Shown here: one piece after another, positions 4,843-6,544 of the stretch | Numbering within the stretch: position 1 is the stretch's first letter | Layout of the letters: every line of letters starts with the position of its first letter | DNA from: DHVE2 group archaeon | GTDB taxonomy: Archaea > Thermoplasmatota > Thermoplasmata > Thermoplasmatales > Aciduliprofundaceae | Length of the DNA stretch: 6,544 nucleotides | Reading direction: 5' to 3' | Assembly (NCBI GenBank): GCA_015520985.1 | Contig: WAOY01000186.1 | Coordinates: 1 to 6,544 of the forward strand | Position numbers and translations under genes: made by a program | The notes under the pieces: generated by a model | The model's database searches: none | What the model was told of the DNA's origin: nothing | Seen by the model: the letters and a program-made list of their open reading frames with translations, nothing else

Positions 4843-6537
4843 TTACTCACCGTACATCTCGATGGCCTCGTCGAGCACCTTCTTCAACTCTTCCGCATAG
4901 ACCACACCGCTCTTCGAGTACCAGTAAACCTTACCGTCTTTCTCCGTCAGCACCACCGTCGTGGGGGTTCCCTGGACCCCGAGGGAGTACGTTTTTAGAA
5001 CCTCCAACGCTCTATCCCTCGTGGGTGAGCCGTATGTGGCGTCCAGGATCACGAGTTGTATCCTGCCGCGGTATTCATCTGTGAGGTTTCCATCGGGGGT
5101 TATTATGCCCCCCTTTATCATGTCCTTCCACTGCACCTCGCAGCCGGTGCACGGCACCTGGTGCACGTATATGAACACAGGTCCCTTTTTCAACATCTCT
5201 CTTATCCACGCGGGGTGATTCACGGGCTTTCCATCCGGATAATCCACGAGCCACCCCTTGGGGGCGGAATGCGGCTGCAGACCAAGGCAGCTCCAGCACG
5301 TGTTGCCGTTGAACACGTTGCCCCCGGCATTGGATGCGATTTCTGGAAGGGACGCTGCTATGGATGCGGCCACGGCGAAAACAGCTATGAGGATCACGAA
5401 TACGTGCGTTTTTTTGAATGGCAGGAAAATTACAAGCGCTATGAGCGCGCCTAGTCCCACCAGGAGAAACGGGTTGTACCACGGCTGCCCGGCGGATTTT
5501 TGATTTCCCTGATTGAACACAGTGATCCTGAGGGTGGTGTTGAGGGTGTTGTTGTATGGATCCCTCGCGTATATGGTCACGTTGGGGGACACCGGGGTTA
5601 TTGCTTCGAACATCCCCTCCTTCACTTCGCTAAGCGTGTACCATCTCCCGAGAACCCTCGCCCTTGCCTCCATGACCCCGGACTCGTCGGTCATGTACAC
5701 GACGAGCTTCATCTCCGTGCCATTCTGGACACCGTATGCATCTATTACCTTGGGTGGTTCGTGGTCCTCCTGCACACTGGGATAGACGAAGAACCTTGCG
5801 GTGGTGAAGTTGCTCTGGTTCGAGTTGTCATAGGCGACGATTTTCACGAAGTGACTTCCCTCGTAGAGGAGTTTGAAGGTGGCAGAGTAGGTACTGCCAT
5901 TTCCCACCATTGGGTAACTCACAACGCCCCCAGGAGTTTCTAAACGGCAGGTGACGTTGTGCACGGAAAAATCATCGGTTACGTTGACCTTCAGGGTTAT
6001 GTTATCACCGAGGTGCGGCTGCGCGTTGCTGATCTCCACTCTGCCCAGTTCTGGAGGGCTGTTCTCTCTCACGATTAGCGTACCGTTGTATTCCTCAACA
6101 TCGGTGAGTATGTGGTAATCTATCTGGGTGCCGTTCACCGTTGCGGGGTAATGTCCGTTTCCCGGGACAAAGAGGTAACGGTAGGTATCGTTCCCCTGAT
6201 AAGTCATGTTCTCGGCTGTGAAGCACAGGCCATTAATGCAAAGCTGTATGTGCACGTAACTCACGTTGGTCGCTTTAACGATGAATTCCACGGTTCCGTT
6301 TGGTGCGGGAATCTCCGGCCAGACGCTCACGCTGTCTATGCCCCTAAGTGCGGGAGGTGATGATTCAACCGCAGAGGTGATGCTGAGCAGCATGGTGGAA
6401 ACTAGCAGAATCGCGAGAATCATCATGTGGGTTCTTATCCTCCGGCACTCCACGCAAGTTCGCCGTGACAACTTCTCCACCTCGCAGATAGCGGCTTCAT
6501 CTTGGAGGAAGGGGTCCGAATATCTAAATTTTTCCAT
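4843..6537 (-). CDS. Membrane-anchored Ig-like protein with extracytoplasmic thioredoxin domain
   Basis: A 564-aa protein, first gene of the - strand operon. Hydrophobic residues 38-57 form a signal peptide or anchor. Residues 62-341 look like three Ig-like beta domains (the second opens NSPPELGRVEIS, the third HEPPKVIDA) carrying about 16 N-x-S/T sequons. Two membrane helices follow (about 355-373 and 378-397), joined by KKTH. Then CWSC (414-417) and a thioredoxin-like domain (428-564) with GPVFIYVHQVPCTGC, active pair C463/C466, and cis-proline loop GTPT (T524-P525). Positive-inside reading puts both the Ig part and the thioredoxin part outside. Likely role: extracytoplasmic thiol-disulfide exchange, electrons coming from the two downstream membrane proteins. 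The start is uncertain. ATG 6537 gives 37 extra residues with C18 and CVEC (28-31); ATG 6426 begins right at the hydrophobic stretch and has GGAGG 12 nt upstream. The stop TAA lies 1 nt before the next gene's ATG. Confidence 0.85.
   Translation of the reverse strand: MEKFRYSDPFLQDEAAICEVEKLSRRTCVECRRIRTHMMILAILLVSTMLLSITSAVESSPPALRGIDSVSVWPEIPAPNGTVEFIVKATNVSYVHIQLCINGLCFTAENMTYQGNDTYRYLFVPGNGHYPATVNGTQIDYHILTDVEEYNGTLIVRENSPPELGRVEISNAQPHLGDNITLKVNVTDDFSVHNVTCRLETPGGVVSYPMVGNGSTYSATFKLLYEGSHFVKIVAYDNSNQSNFTTARFFVYPSVQEDHEPPKVIDAYGVQNGTEMKLVVYMTDESGVMEARARVLGRWYTLSEVKEGMFEAITPVSPNVTIYARDPYNNTLNTTLRITVFNQGNQKSAGQPWYNPFLLVGLGALIALVIFLPFKKTHVFVILIAVFAVAASIAASLPEIASNAGGNVFNGNTCWSCLGLQPHSAPKGWLVDYPDGKPVNHPAWIREMLKKGPVFIYVHQVPCTGCEVQWKDMIKGGIITPDGNLTDEYRGRIQLVILDATYGSPTRDRALEVLKTYSLGVQGTPTTVVLTEKDGKVYWYSKSGVVYAEELKKVLDEAIEMYGE
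4847..4851 (-). promoter_or_regulatory. Shine-Dalgarno GGTGA deciding the NapH-like start
   Basis: On the minus strand GGTGA lies in the final Gly-Glu codons of the Ig/thioredoxin gene and ends 5 nt before ATG 4841. It matches the core of the archaeal anti-SD complement GGAGGTGATC. The upstream gene's TAA falls in the gap between this site and the ATG, so a terminating ribosome can restart at once. The alternative GTG at 4850 has no comparable site. Confidence 0.6.
6439..6443 (-). promoter_or_regulatory. Shine-Dalgarno-like GGAGG before the alternative start of the Ig/thioredoxin gene
   Basis: On the minus strand GGAGG precedes ATG 6426 by 12 nt, longer than the usual 5-9 nt. ATG 6426 is the codon for M38, where the hydrophobic signal or anchor segment starts. 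The site supports the shorter protein but also falls in ordinary coding sequence (Arg-Arg codons), so it is only suggestive. Confidence 0.35.
6521..6528 (-). promoter_or_regulatory. Weak TATA-like sequence near the start of the redox operon
   Basis: The minus strand reads TTTAGATA. Transcription would begin near 6498, inside the longest reading frame, leaving a leader of about 70 nt before ATG 6426. That fits a leadered mRNA using the GGAGG site. If the protein really starts at 6537, the promoter is outside the window and this match is chance. Confidence 0.2.
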
Positions 6538-6544
6538 AGTTGTC

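Noticed and set aside
5500..5943. Plus-strand open frames opposite the Ig/thioredoxin gene
   Set aside because: They mirror the beta-domain coding sequence and show no motif, start signal or hydrophobic pattern.

Overview
The window looks archaeal, most likely euryarchaeal and possibly Thermoplasmatota; the phylum is a guess. Three things support this. One gene is the archaeal PilT-type ATPase with a KH domain. TTTATAT-like TATA boxes sit about 26-27 nt upstream of start codons, as in leaderless archaeal transcripts. The secreted proteins are rich in N-glycosylation sequons, and one ends in an archaeal CTERM-like anchor. By eye the DNA is moderately GC-rich. Genes fill almost everything; no tRNA, rRNA, CRISPR array or insertion sequence was recognised.

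Left part (1-2110): the 3' two thirds of a PINc/PilT-KH ATPase gene on the + strand meets, with a 19-bp tail overlap, a CYTH/CyaB-type gene on the - strand. Upstream of that gene, also on the - strand, is an OsmC-family thiol peroxidase-like gene. Each of the two - strand genes has its own TATA box placed for leaderless transcription.

Middle (2111-3483): a 136-bp divergent spacer holds a TATA box inside an imperfect palindrome. It drives a + strand gene for a secreted, C-terminally anchored thioredoxin-fold (Omp28-like) protein with a CTYC motif. The gene ends in a hairpin plus T7 tract that includes its own stop codon.

Right part (3482-6537): three - strand genes are packed as one operon in the order 6537 to 3482. 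They encode (A) a membrane-anchored protein with Ig-like domains and an extracytoplasmic thioredoxin domain (CWSC and CTGC), (B) a NapH-like membrane polyferredoxin with CX3CP motifs, two cytoplasmic 4Fe-4S clusters and extra outward-facing Cys-X2-Cys motifs, and (C) a small CcdA/DsbD-like membrane protein with CSFC and a further Cys in a later helix. Together they suggest a route carrying electrons from cytoplasmic iron-sulfur clusters across the membrane to extracytoplasmic thioredoxin-like proteins, with the convergent Omp28-like protein as a possible client or partner. This function is inferred from motifs, topology and gene order; it is the most interesting content of the window.
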